Positions 33,143 to 40,944 of a DNA stretch of 45,054 nucleotides are shown piece by piece. The first letter of the stretch is position 1; every line of letters begins with the position of its first letter. This stretch comes from Clostridium sp. LS (GTDB lineage Bacteria > Bacillota > Clostridia > Clostridiales > Clostridiaceae). The notes beneath the pieces were generated by a model. It was not told the DNA's origin. It saw only the letters and a program-made list of their open reading frames with translations, and did not search any database. The stretch covers positions 1 to 45,054 of the forward strand of contig NZ_AUUU01000080.1 of the NCBI RefSeq assembly GCF_002760435.1, given 5' to 3'. The position numbers and the translations under genes are program-made.

Positions 33143-34012
33143 TTAAAATTGAAATTTCGAATTTTTAAAATTAGCTTCTAAAACTAACTTTCTGGTTTTA
33201 CTTGGAGTATATCCATAAGTATCTTTAAATAATTTCATAAACATTTTATAGTTTGTGAAGCCATTTTTTTCAATAAGTTCAGTAATACTATAATCAGTGT
33301 TTATTAAATCAGTATAAAAATGTTCTAATCGTATACTGTTTAAATACTTTAAAAAGGTTGTTCCCATATACTTTTTAAAAAACCTTGAAAAGTATTCAGG
33401 ATTTAATCCAGCATGTGCTGATATGTCATCTAAGCTTATACATTCTGCATAATGGCTTTTAACATACTTTGTTATTAATTCCAATCTATCTAAATATCGA
33501 ATTGTTTTTTGCATATTTAATTTTGGCAAAGAAGTACTAAAATGACTTACTAGAATAAATAGCAAATCATAAATTAAACTATTAATTTTAAGTTTATAAC
33601 CAAGAGGTTTGTTTTTATAAATTTCTGCAAAAGACTTCAAAAGAACTTTTATATCATTTTGATAAATAAAATAATTGTTGTCTTCCATATAAGGATTACA
33701 TTTAAAATAGACATTTTGAACATCCTCAATACTATCTTCCAAAAGTTCGTAGGGAATTTGTAAAAGTATTGATGTATTGGAATCCTTATTAGCTGTTGAG
33801 TGAATATCTCTTGGACTTATTACTATTAACTGATCTTTTTCAATTAAATACTTAGAATTATTTATATGCACTTCAAGATAACCATCTAAAATATAAATAA
33901 TCTCCATATGATTATGCCAATGCTTAGGTATAATTCTGGCATTATCTTCTATATTAGCGAACATTACTCTAATATCTTCATTTGGTTTAACTAATTCATG
34001 TTTAAATTCCAT
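33143..34012 (-). CDS. AraC-family regulator with cupin sensor domain
   Basis: A 289-residue regulator. The N-terminal cupin domain has RIIPKHWHNHMEIIYILDG and VISPRDIHS, a sugar-binding arm typical of carbohydrate regulators. The C-terminal AraC domain has ISLDDISAHAGLNPEYFSRF and a second HTH ITELIEKNGFTNYKMFMKLF, ending YTPSKTRK. It lies convergent with the GH30 gene and divergent from the ROK kinase. The start is ATG 34012, behind AGGTGG; an in-frame ATG at 34060 has no ribosome binding site. It probably activates GH30 and possibly the kinase from the direct repeats described. Confidence 0.92.
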   Translation of the reverse strand: MEFKHELVKPNEDIRVMFANIEDNARIIPKHWHNHMEIIYILDGYLEVHINNSKYLIEKDQLIVISPRDIHSTANKDSNTSILLQIPYELLEDSIEDVQNVYFKCNPYMEDNNYFIYQNDIKVLLKSFAEIYKNKPLGYKLKINSLIYDLLFILVSHFSTSLPKLNMQKTIRYLDRLELITKYVKSHYAECISLDDISAHAGLNPEYFSRFFKKYMGTTFLKYLNSIRLEHFYTDLINTDYSITELIEKNGFTNYKMFMKLFKDTYGYTPSKTRKLVLEANFKNSKFQF

Positions 34013-34071
34013 AAAACCACCTACAATCTTTTTATTTAAATAGTTACAGCAATCTAACAATTTAAAATTAG

Positions 34072-34136
34072 GACAAAAAACAACCTAAATTAGGTCAATA
34101 ATATTACTAATTTATAAAAGAAAAAATTGATATAAT
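34072..34136 (+). promoter_or_regulatory. Tandem AraC-type sites and -10 box, second set
   Basis: GTCAATAATATTACTA (34094-34109) matches the second GH30 site at 13 of 16 positions; a weaker copy, GACAAAAAACAACCTA (11 of 16), is 22 bp upstream at 34072-34087. A perfect TATAAT at 34131-34136 follows after exactly 21 bp, as at GH30. It points toward the ROK kinase, with a leader of about 270 bp that holds no gene I can see. Confidence 0.5.
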
Positions 34137-34317
34137 TTATTCAAACAGTTGAAAATGTTTAACAAAAAATTATATTTTAATTTTATTATAAGTAAAAACT
34201 ATGTGCAACTAGAGATTACTAATTAAAAATACAACTATTAAACTCTTGGGATTTAATAGTTATTGAAGAAAACAATCAGCATTAAAAAATGTGAGGTATT
34301 TTGAATAAATTACGTTA

Positions 34318-34346
34318 TTGGTTAAGATGAAAATCTGAGCTATTAT
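34318..34346 (+). promoter_or_regulatory. Second possible promoter of ROK kinase
   Basis: TTGGTT-N17-TATTAT, about 70 bp before the start codon; a fair sigma-A-type match. Confidence 0.45.
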
Positions 34347-34414
34347 AGAGGTATAACTAATTATATGCACATAAGTTTAGAAGTAAGTAATTGCATATGG
34401 CAGGGAGTGAAAGG

Positions 34415-35323
34415 ATGAAGTATTTAGTTTTAGATATTGGCGGTAGTGCTGTTAAATACGCACTAATGACAAAGGAATTAGATTTCATTGAAAAAGGGAA
34501 AAAGCCAACACCTATGGACAGTATTGAAAGTTTTGTTGAAACCGTTGGCAAAATATATGATCAATATAAAGATGAAATAGAGGGAATGGCTATAAGTATG
34601 CCTGGAGTATTAGATAGTGAAAGAGGTTATGCTTATACAGGAGGAGCATTAACTTATAATAATGGGAAAGAGATTGTAAAGATATTACAAGAAAGATGTC
34701 CAACAAAGATAACAATAGAAAATGATGGGAAGTGTGCAGCTCTAGCAGAAGTATGGAAAGGAAGCTTAAAAGATTATAATGATGGAGTAGTTATTGTTCT
34801 TGGAACTGGAGTAGGTGGAGGAATAATTACAGATAAGAAACTACATAAAGGTAAAAACTTTTTCGCTGGAGAATTCAGTTTTATGTCTACTAATATTAAT
34901 GATACTAAAAGTAGTGAAAACTGGTGGGGGGCTGTTAGCGGCTCCAAAGCATTAATACAAGCTGTCGCCAAAGCAAAAAATATGCCTATAGAAGAATTAG
35001 ACGGATATAGAGTATTCGATTATGCAAATAATAAAGATGAAGATGTTCTTAAGGTACTAGATGATTTTACTTACAAATTAGCTGTTCAAATTTTTAACTT
35101 ACATTGTGTCTTAGATTCAGAGGTATATGCAATTGGTGGAGGTATAAGCAGCCAAGATATATTAATAGAATATATTCAGAAAAACATAGACAAGTACCGT
35201 GAAAACTTTAAAAAAATTAATGGTTCTGATTTTTATATTCCCAAATTAAATGTAGTTAGATGCAAATTCAGAAATGATGCCAATTTAATAGGTGCCTTAT
35301 TTAGTTTTCTAAATCATAATTAA
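34415..35323 (+). CDS. ROK-family sugar kinase (possible beta-glucoside kinase)
   Basis: A 302-residue ROK kinase. The phosphate-binding start is LVLDIGGSAVKYAL, the catalytic pair is Asn 103-Asp 104 in IENDGK, and the second ATP loop is LGTGVGGG (129-136). The zinc-binding cysteine cluster of ROK glucokinases and Nag repressors is absent, as in the BglK-type branch that phosphorylates glucose or intact beta-glucosides. GGGAG at 34403-34407 supports ATG 34415 over an upstream in-frame ATG at 34391. With GH30 and its AraC regulator it makes a plausible cytoplasmic beta-glucoside pathway. No matching transporter is adjacent. Confidence 0.88.
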   Translation: MKYLVLDIGGSAVKYALMTKELDFIEKGKKPTPMDSIESFVETVGKIYDQYKDEIEGMAISMPGVLDSERGYAYTGGALTYNNGKEIVKILQERCPTKITIENDGKCAALAEVWKGSLKDYNDGVVIVLGTGVGGGIITDKKLHKGKNFFAGEFSFMSTNINDTKSSENWWGAVSGSKALIQAVAKAKNMPIEELDGYRVFDYANNKDEDVLKVLDDFTYKLAVQIFNLHCVLDSEVYAIGGGISSQDILIEYIQKNIDKYRENFKKINGSDFYIPKLNVVRCKFRNDANLIGALFSFLNHN

Positions 35324-35361
35324 GTTTTTAGATTGATTTTTATTTTAGGTAAAATTTGAAT

Positions 35362-35395
35362 ATAGAACATGGCTGTTGTTACAATCATGTTCTAT
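35362..35395. terminator. Weak terminator-like hairpin between ROK kinase and MocR gene
   Basis: ATAGAACATG (35362-35371) pairs with CATGTTCTAT (35386-35395). No clear T-run follows on either strand, but it separates two converging genes. Confidence 0.4.
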
Positions 35396-35438
35396 TACAT
35401 TGGAAAAGATAGATCATTTAGATTAAGTAAAATTCTAT

Positions 35439-36773
35439 TCATACAGATCTTTCAATTATTTTTAGTATATCAACAACTCCATTTTCTATATCAGATATTT
35501 TAGAACTTCCAACGCTTATCTTCAAAATATCATTGTTAAAGTAGTCTTTTAAATAGTTTTCACGCATATCTTTGATAATAATATCCTTTTTACCACATTC
35601 GTTAATCAACCAATCAATATTAATGTTATCTAAAAATTCAATACATCCGTAAAATCCAGTGTCTGGAATATGCCATTTTATACTTGAAATATTAATTTTT
35701 TTAGATGCATTATTTAAGGCAGCCATTCTATCCTTGTATATGGTTCTTATACGATTTCTATTTGCTTTAAACATCCCGCTCTTAATATAAATATCTAAAG
35801 CGCCTTGGGATAGTACAGAGGTATTTAAATCCATCCATCGCTTGTATTCTTCAAAAGTATTCCTTAATATCTTAGGTAAAACAACAGCAGCAATTCTAAG
35901 TCCGGGAAGAAGCACTTTTGAGAAACTCTTTATATATGCAACTCTAGATGAAACATCGTTGTAATACATTGGATAAACATTATTTTTATTCTCTAAATCC
36001 CCAAGATAATCATCTTCTATTATATAAACATCATACTTTTCAGCTAATCTTATTATTTGTCTCTTTTCTTCATTTGAATAACTTACTCCAAGAGGATTGC
36101 TAAAACGTGGAATTGTATAAAAACATTTTATACTTCCATGAGCAAATTTTTTTTCAAGTTCCTCAAGATTTATTCCATTAAACTTTCTTTCAATGCCGAT
36201 AACAGAAGTATTAGTAGTTTCCAGAGCTTTTAATGTGCCATGATAAGTTGGCTGCTCTACAAGGACATTGCTTTTTCCGTTTGGAAAAGGCATACTGCAG
36301 AGTATATTAATTGCTTGTTGTGAACCAGAAGTTATATAAATATCGTCCGGGGAACAAAAAATTTGATAATCTTCAAAAAAAGTCTTTAGCGTCCCAATTA
36401 ATCCTGGGAGCCCTTGTGGCGATGAGTAATTGAAAAGGGTAATTTTATATATTTCTATAGCTTGATTTAAGCAGTGCTGAAATTCTTCATAGGCTAATAT
36501 ACTTTCATCAGGTGAACCAGCTGAAAAATCTATAATTGTATTTTCTTTATCTAGATGTAGTTTTTTCTTATCGACTAAGTAATAACCACTTTGAGGTATA
36601 GAATAAACAATATGTTCTTTTTGAAGTTTCTCATAAGCATGCACAACAGTTTGCTTACTGCAGCTAAATCTATCAGATAATTCTCTGATTGTAGGCATTT
36701 TCTCATTATGTTTTATACTGCCATTATCAATTTGATTATTAATAAAATTAACTATATCATTATATTTACTCAT
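35439..36773 (-). CDS. MocR-family (GntR-HTH/aminotransferase fold) regulator 1
   Basis: A 444-residue regulator. An N-terminal GntR winged HTH (about 1-68, with MPTIRELSDRFSCSKQTV) is joined to a fold-type I aminotransferase domain. PLP-contact residues are visible: SGSQQA (149-154), Asn 226, EDDY (253-256) and the Schiff-base Lys 286 in SFSKVLLPG. MocR proteins sense PLP or an amino compound and often act on the divergent gene. Here that is the YciI-GNAT pair. A palindrome containing ACTAGTACA lies 10 bp before the start. It is a close paralogue of the regulator encoded at 43575. Confidence 0.94.
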   Translation of the reverse strand: MSKYNDIVNFINNQIDNGSIKHNEKMPTIRELSDRFSCSKQTVVHAYEKLQKEHIVYSIPQSGYYLVDKKKLHLDKENTIIDFSAGSPDESILAYEEFQHCLNQAIEIYKITLFNYSSPQGLPGLIGTLKTFFEDYQIFCSPDDIYITSGSQQAINILCSMPFPNGKSNVLVEQPTYHGTLKALETTNTSVIGIERKFNGINLEELEKKFAHGSIKCFYTIPRFSNPLGVSYSNEEKRQIIRLAEKYDVYIIEDDYLGDLENKNNVYPMYYNDVSSRVAYIKSFSKVLLPGLRIAAVVLPKILRNTFEEYKRWMDLNTSVLSQGALDIYIKSGMFKANRNRIRTIYKDRMAALNNASKKINISSIKWHIPDTGFYGCIEFLDNINIDWLINECGKKDIIIKDMRENYLKDYFNNDILKISVGSSKISDIENGVVDILKIIERSV

Positions 36774-36783
36774 ATGTCTCCTT

Positions 36784-36797
36784 TTGTACTAGTACAA
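36784..36797. promoter_or_regulatory. Palindromic operator candidate for MocR regulator 1
   Basis: TTGTACTAGTACAA is a perfect 14-bp palindrome just upstream of the ribosome binding site. A half-site TTGTAC recurs at 36847-36852. The core ACTAGTACA also precedes the second MocR gene (43544-43552). Confidence 0.5.
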
Positions 36798-36884
36798 TGT
36801 GAATTTTTATAAATTGAATAAGTATATTTTATAATTTACAATTTAATTGTACCATAACCATATAATTCAAGGGGGAGAAATATT

Positions 36885-37172
36885 ATGTTTATAATAGTTT
36901 TAAAATATGAAAAAACAATAGAGGATGTTATGAGGTATTTAGATGATCACAATGTTTTTCTAAAAAAATATTATGATTTAAATAAATTTATATGTTCTGG
37001 AAGACAAGAACCAAAAGTAGGTGGAATAATATTATGTAATGGTAAAAATAAAGAGGAAATAAATTCAATAATTAAAGAAGATCCTTTTTACAAAAATAAT
37101 ATTGCAAAATACGAAATTATAGAGTTTATACCAACTAAATACGCAGAGAATTTCAAGGAATTTATTTTATAA
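36885..37172 (+). CDS. YciI-like protein
   Basis: A 95-residue protein resembling the YCII family (ferredoxin-like alpha/beta barrel): an N-terminal FIIVLKY strand, DHNVFLKKYYDLNKFICSGRQ and GGIILCNG, then a DPF motif. The conserved His and Asp of the family appear as D35-x-H style residues in YLDDHN and EDPFYK. Enzymatic role is unknown; some relatives are dehydrochlorinase-like or lactone-processing. It is preceded by AAGGGGGAG and is the first gene of a pair with a GNAT acetyltransferase, divergent from a MocR regulator. Confidence 0.75.
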   Translation: MFIIVLKYEKTIEDVMRYLDDHNVFLKKYYDLNKFICSGRQEPKVGGIILCNGKNKEEINSIIKEDPFYKNNIAKYEIIEFIPTKYAENFKEFIL

Positions 37173-37206
37173 AGTCATTAATTACATCATATAAGGAGAT
37201 TTTAAA

Positions 37207-38145
37207 ATGATAAGAAAAATGGAACTTAGAGATATTGAAGAGATAAAGAAAATAGATAAAGTATGTTTTAAAATTGATGTTGAAAGAACTACAGAAGGAA
37301 TACGCGGATATATGCAAGCAAGTAATAATTCAAGTATTGTATATGAAGTAAATAATAAAGTTGTCGGATTTAACTTTATACATATATGGGGATCTTTTGG
37401 CTGGTTTGGTCCTTTTGGAGTGCATACTGAATATCAAGGAAAAGGTATCGGAAAAGTTTTAATAAATGAAACTATAAGAATCTTAAAAGAAGATTATAAG
37501 GTATCAACTATTGGTCTTAATACTATGCCAGAATCTCAGTACAATGTAGGTTTTTATATGAATCTTGATTTTACACCACTTAAGCTTTCGTTAAGCATGA
37601 AAAGGCAGCTTGATTTTACAAGTAAAGAGGATTCTATAGAATCTAACAAGTATGATATTAACGATATAGATATAAGTAATGAAGGAAATTATTTAACCAT
37701 AAAAGAAAATCTAAAATCATTGTCTAATAAAATACATATGGGTTTTGATTTAGCTTCTGAACTTAATTTAATAAGGGAAGAATCTTTTGGAACTATTCTC
37801 ACATTAAAAAGTTATGGGGAAATTCATGGAATAGTAATTTGTTATACAAAGGCAGTAAGAGACTTTTCATCTAAAAACTTGCAGATAAAACTAGCAATTA
37901 TAGATAATAAAATAGATTATAAAGAAGCAATAGATTCTATAATGCACTTCTGTACCAGGTATGCAAAAAAAATTAACTATGAAAGTATATCTATAGACTG
38001 CAATACTTATAATAAGGAGATTTGTAATTACCTAATGGAAAATCATAAATTCAAAATAGACAAGACTCAGGTCATGATGCTTATGGGAGAAGTTAATCCT
38101 TTTGAAAGTAAAGGAACATTATTATTGACTCGTTTAGCTGGATAA
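37207..38145 (+). CDS. GNAT-family N-acetyltransferase
   Basis: A 312-residue protein. The N-terminal GNAT domain (about 1-140) has the acetyl-CoA loop QGKGIGK (77-83) after FGVHTEY, and a NVGFYMNLDF motif. The C-terminal half (about 150-312) may be a second, degenerate GNAT-like domain, as in other double-GNAT proteins. The substrate is unknown; a small amine or drug is typical. It lies 34 bp after the YciI-like gene with AAGGAG before its ATG, so the two are probably co-transcribed under MocR control. Confidence 0.88.
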   Translation: MIRKMELRDIEEIKKIDKVCFKIDVERTTEGIRGYMQASNNSSIVYEVNNKVVGFNFIHIWGSFGWFGPFGVHTEYQGKGIGKVLINETIRILKEDYKVSTIGLNTMPESQYNVGFYMNLDFTPLKLSLSMKRQLDFTSKEDSIESNKYDINDIDISNEGNYLTIKENLKSLSNKIHMGFDLASELNLIREESFGTILTLKSYGEIHGIVICYTKAVRDFSSKNLQIKLAIIDNKIDYKEAIDSIMHFCTRYAKKINYESISIDCNTYNKEICNYLMENHKFKIDKTQVMMLMGEVNPFESKGTLLLTRLAG

Positions 38146-38173
38146 AGATTGAAAGTATTTTATAGAATATTTT

Positions 38174-38212
38174 ACTGTAAGTGAACAAGTTTTGTTTATT
38201 TGCAGTTTTTTT
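38174..38212 (+). terminator. Terminator after GNAT gene
   Basis: A 15-bp stem with three G-T pairs (38174-38188 with 38192-38206, offset by one at the base) followed by seven T residues. Confidence 0.8.
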
Positions 38213-38284
38213 GAATTAATATAAGGAGTATGATAACATATAAGTAAAAATTTTCATTATATTATAGAAGGCAAGGGAATTTAT

Positions 38285-39043
38285 ATGACATTATTAGAGG
38301 AATATATAAAACAGAATAATTGGCGCCAATGGGAAAGATATCTAGAAAAATTACCGTTAGATAAAAATCAAATTGTTTATGATCTAGGCTGTTCTATTGG
38401 AAAAGTTTCAAAGTTATTGTCCACTAAAGTAAGTAAGGTAGTTGGCTTTGATAATAATATATATCTATTAGAGGAAGCAAATAGAGAAAAACAAGATACT
38501 TGTAATTTTGCGCTGGCGGATATATCTAAATTAGATCCAAATGTATTAGAAAAATATGATGGGATTTGGTTTAGTTTTGCATTAGCTTACATGGAAAATC
38601 CTAATTTATTTATACGTAAGTGGACAAGTTATCTAAATACCGGAGGATGGTTTGCAATTGTTGATATAGATGGGCTGTTTTCCAAGCATTTGTCAGTAGA
38701 CAATAAATATTTTAATCAAATAAAAAAATTTGAAAACGAATCTGAAAAAGGTGGGAATTATGATTTTAGAATAGGAAGTAAAATTAAAAAATTAATGGAG
38801 GAAAATGGACTTAAAGTAACTGTTGAAGAAATAGATTGGCATGATAGAGAACTGAACTTTAAAGGAAAAGCTTCCAGTGAAATTATTGAGAATTGGAAGG
38901 CAAGATTAGAAAGGATGGTTAGATTACAAGAGTATTTAGGAGAAAACTATCCTGAATTTTGTAAGGTTTTTATAGATAGTATTTCTGAAGAAAATCATGT
39001 GTCTAATGGATGCGTGCAGTTTTATGTAGGAATAAAAAGTTAG
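38285..39043 (+). CDS. Class I SAM-dependent methyltransferase
   Basis: A 252-residue cytoplasmic enzyme. Motif I is VYDLGCSIGK (31-40), motif II ends in VVGFDNN, and a later block GGWFAIVDIDG matches motif post-II/III. The substrate is not recognisable. The ATG at 38285 follows AAGGCAAGGG at a short distance; the ribosome binding site is weaker than in neighbours. It is a single gene between two terminators. The downstream terminator overlaps its stop codon. Confidence 0.82.
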   Translation: MTLLEEYIKQNNWRQWERYLEKLPLDKNQIVYDLGCSIGKVSKLLSTKVSKVVGFDNNIYLLEEANREKQDTCNFALADISKLDPNVLEKYDGIWFSFALAYMENPNLFIRKWTSYLNTGGWFAIVDIDGLFSKHLSVDNKYFNQIKKFENESEKGGNYDFRIGSKIKKLMEENGLKVTVEEIDWHDRELNFKGKASSEIIENWKARLERMVRLQEYLGENYPEFCKVFIDSISEENHVSNGCVQFYVGIKS

Positions 39044-39076
39044 AGTAATAAGAGTATTTTATACTCTAACTTTTTT
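39035..39076. terminator. Terminator overlapping methyltransferase stop
   Basis: A perfect 13-bp stem (39035-39047 with 39062-39074) and a T-run to 39076. The TAG stop (39041-39043) is within the left arm. On the minus strand it is also downstream of the coat genes and may serve both. Confidence 0.88.
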
Positions 39077-39087
39077 GCATGCACTAA

Positions 39088-39378
39088 TTAACTTAAGCTT
39101 TGAGAGTTTTCATACTCATTTTTTAGTTGTTCCATTGGTTGGTCTTGCGCTGGATACCAACCTTTATTTATAACTATATCTGACAATTCAAAATGTTCAG
39201 TTACAGCTTTATCTAATTGTCCTCGTAACATTTCTCTCAGCTCCGGATTTACAGCTTCTGCGGCTGCAGCAGATAAAGAAGTAACAGCAAATTTTGAGTC
39301 TTTAACCATATCAAGTGCTATATCTTTATCTGATAATGATGAGTCATCATTTCCTAGTAACGCATCTAAAAAAGACAT
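39088..39378 (-). CDS. CotF-like spore coat protein, C-part type (copy 2)
   Basis: A 96-residue protein of the coat F domain class: LSDKDIALDMVKDSKFAV, then NPELREMLRGQL and NKGWYPAQDQP near the C-terminus. It is clearly related to the 93-residue protein encoded at 39680-39961. Probably a structural protein of the spore coat, made late in sporulation in the mother cell. RBS AGGAGG precedes its ATG. It is the last gene of a four-gene minus-strand group. Confidence 0.85.
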   Translation of the reverse strand: MSFLDALLGNDDSSLSDKDIALDMVKDSKFAVTSLSAAAAEAVNPELREMLRGQLDKAVTEHFELSDIVINKGWYPAQDQPMEQLKNEYENSQSLS

Positions 39379-39397
39379 AATAATTACCTCCTATTTC

Positions 39398-39628
39398 CTA
39401 TTGCATATTTAAATTATTTTCAATAAAAGTCTGCATTGAATTTATATTATCCTTTTTGCTATCCAAGCATTTGCTCATAAAAGACTTCAAATCATCATCT
39501 TCAACCATTGACATGCTAGCTTGAATCTTTTTTGCACCAATAATATCTGTATCCATTAACTCCCTTATTTCAAGGATTTCATGTGGAGCTAAGCTATTAT
39601 TATTATTATTATTATTATTATTACTCAT
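39398..39628 (-). CDS. CotF-like spore coat protein, N-part type with poly-Asn (copy 2)
   Basis: A 76-residue protein. After Met-Ser come nine consecutive Asn residues, then LAPHEILEIRELMDTDIIGAKK and DLKSFMSKCLDSKK. It matches the 62-residue protein at 39993-40181 along its folded part and corresponds to the front part of CotF-type domains. The poly-Asn tract is encoded by a pure AAT repeat. GGAGG lies 8 bp before the ATG. It is 19 bp upstream of its partner gene. Confidence 0.8.
   Translation of the reverse strand: MSNNNNNNNNNSLAPHEILEIRELMDTDIIGAKKIQASMSMVEDDDLKSFMSKCLDSKKDNINSMQTFIENNLNMQ
39596..39622. repeat. (AAT)9 trinucleotide repeat in coat gene
   Basis: Nine perfect AAT codons (read on the minus strand) directly after Met-Ser. 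Unit changes would alter the Asn number without a frameshift. Confidence 0.95.
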
Positions 39629-39679
39629 GATTTCACCTCCTGATTTATAGTTTTTGGACTTAACATATAAATGAATTTA

Positions 39680-39961
39680 TTAACCTTGCTGATTTTGAGT
39701 TAGTGAACTAATAGAGGATAATTCATTTTGAAGCTGCTTTTGTGGATCCTCTTGAGCATTGTACCAGCCTTTATTCATTGCAATATCTGATAATCTATAG
39801 TGAGAATTAATACAAGCAGTTAGTTGACCATGAAGTGTATTACGCAACTCAGGATTTGTTGTTTCTGTTAGTACTTTTCCTAGGGTTGTTATTGTTGCTT
39901 TTGAACTTGTAATTAAGTCAAGAGCAATGTCTTTTTCTGATAAAGTAGTATTTTGATTCAT
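39680..39961 (-). CDS. CotF-like spore coat protein, C-part type (copy 1)
   Basis: A 93-residue coat F domain protein: LSEKDIALDLITSSKATITTL, NPELRNTLHGQL and NKGWYNAQEDP. It shares these blocks with the protein at 39088-39378. Start ATG 39961 is preceded by AAAGGAG. It lies 31 bp after the short partner gene and 51 bp before the second short gene, forming the first of two tandem pairs. Confidence 0.85.
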   Translation of the reverse strand: MNQNTTLSEKDIALDLITSSKATITTLGKVLTETTNPELRNTLHGQLTACINSHYRLSDIAMNKGWYNAQEDPQKQLQNELSSISSLTQNQQG

Positions 39962-39992
39962 TAAAATGTCTCCTTTCTAAGTAATAATTTAG

Positions 39993-40181
39993 TTATGATA
40001 ATACTGATTGTATATTTTGCAGAGCAGTCTTCTTTGAAGATATTGAATCTTGCATAAAATTTTTTAACTCTTCATCATTCACCATGTTTATGCTTGCACT
40101 AATTTTCTTAATACCTAACATTTCTTGGCTTATAAGTTCTCTAACCTCAATAACTTCATGTGGTGCTAATTGTGCATTCAT
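39993..40181 (-). CDS. CotF-like spore coat protein, N-part type (copy 1)
   Basis: A 62-residue protein, LAPHEVIEVRELISQEMLGIKK then NMVNDEELKNFMQDSISSKK, paralogous to the poly-Asn protein at 39398-39628 but without the Asn tract. AGGAGGTGA precedes the ATG. It is the first gene of the minus-strand coat group; the 222-bp gap to tlp must hold its promoter, which I could not assign with confidence. Confidence 0.8.
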   Translation of the reverse strand: MNAQLAPHEVIEVRELISQEMLGIKKISASINMVNDEELKNFMQDSISSKKTALQNIQSVLS

Positions 40182-40306
40182 ATAATCACCTCCTGACTAT
40201 AATAGTATTTCTCCCATATGTGCATTAATGTGTGGAAAATAAATGAATTTAGATAAGTTATTAGTATAATTTGAAATAAATATTAATTTCATTTATGTGT
40301 TAAGTG

Positions 40307-40341
40307 TTTGTACATAATGCACTACGTTTTTGTACATAATA
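40307..40341 (+). promoter_or_regulatory. Candidate forespore sigma-G promoter of tlp with direct repeat
   Basis: TACATA-N18-CATAATA (40311-40316, 40335-40341) fits the sigma-G/sigma-F pattern, 62 bp before tlp. The 12-mer TTTGTACATAAT occurs twice (40307-40318 and 40329-40340), 22 bp apart, so the -35 and -10 regions are themselves copies. Confidence 0.45.
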
Positions 40342-40403
40342 AAAAAGTAAAGCGCTTAGTAAATAAGTCGCCTTAAATTTTTTAACAAAGGAGAGATGCA
40401 ATT

Positions 40404-40631
40404 ATGAACAATAAGCCAGATGATAGAACAGATAATGTAGACAGAATTCAATATAACATTGATAGAACTATTCTAAATTGTGAACTCGCTGATGAGATGA
40501 TAGCAAAAACAGATGATCCTAAAATGAAGCAAGCATTAAGAGAAAAGAATGAAAGAAGAGAAGAGTCTCTTCAAGGGATGAGAGAAGAAATTAGGGATGA
40601 GGCACTAGATAAAGAAAACGGATATAAATAA
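40404..40631 (+). CDS. tlp: Small acid-soluble spore protein Tlp
   Basis: A 75-residue hydrophilic protein. KPDDRTDNVDRIQ at the start and REKNERREESLQGMREEI near the end match the Tlp family of small acid-soluble spore proteins, made in the forespore. AAAGGAGAG precedes the ATG. A sigma-G-like promoter is upstream and a terminator follows. Its position next to the coat genes fits a small sporulation locus, although the compartments of expression differ. Confidence 0.92.
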   Translation: MNNKPDDRTDNVDRIQYNIDRTILNCELADEMIAKTDDPKMKQALREKNERREESLQGMREEIRDEALDKENGYK

Positions 40632-40728
40632 AGATTAGCTTAGAACATAATATAGCATTTAACAAAATACCCCATTTTAAATAATATTATAATTTCCTCT
40701 AATAATATAAATTAAAGAACTAGCACTT

Positions 40729-40773
40729 AAGGTCACTTGTGAATTAATAAGTTCACAGGTGATCTTTATTTTA
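40729..40773 (+). terminator. Terminator after tlp
   Basis: A 15-bp stem with two G-T pairs (40729-40743 with 40752-40766), 8-base loop, then a T-rich tail. The rest of the 313-bp gap to the kinase gene (40774-40944) shows no gene. Confidence 0.7.
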
Positions 40774-40944
40774 TAAAAATAGCAGAATCAATTTTAAAAA
40801 GTATATGTAAAATAATGGTATTAGATTATAATTATATTATATTTAAAACGATTTTGAATTATGCAGTGATTTTTAGCAGCCATGAGGTTTAATTTTTTTA
40901 GTATGTGGGAATATTGAAAATAAAAGTTTAAGGGAGGAAAAAGT

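Noticed and set aside
34141..34156. GTTGAAAATGTTTAAC as a possible cre site before the ROK kinase.
   Set aside because: It matches the cre consensus poorly and is only an imperfect palindrome in AT-rich DNA.
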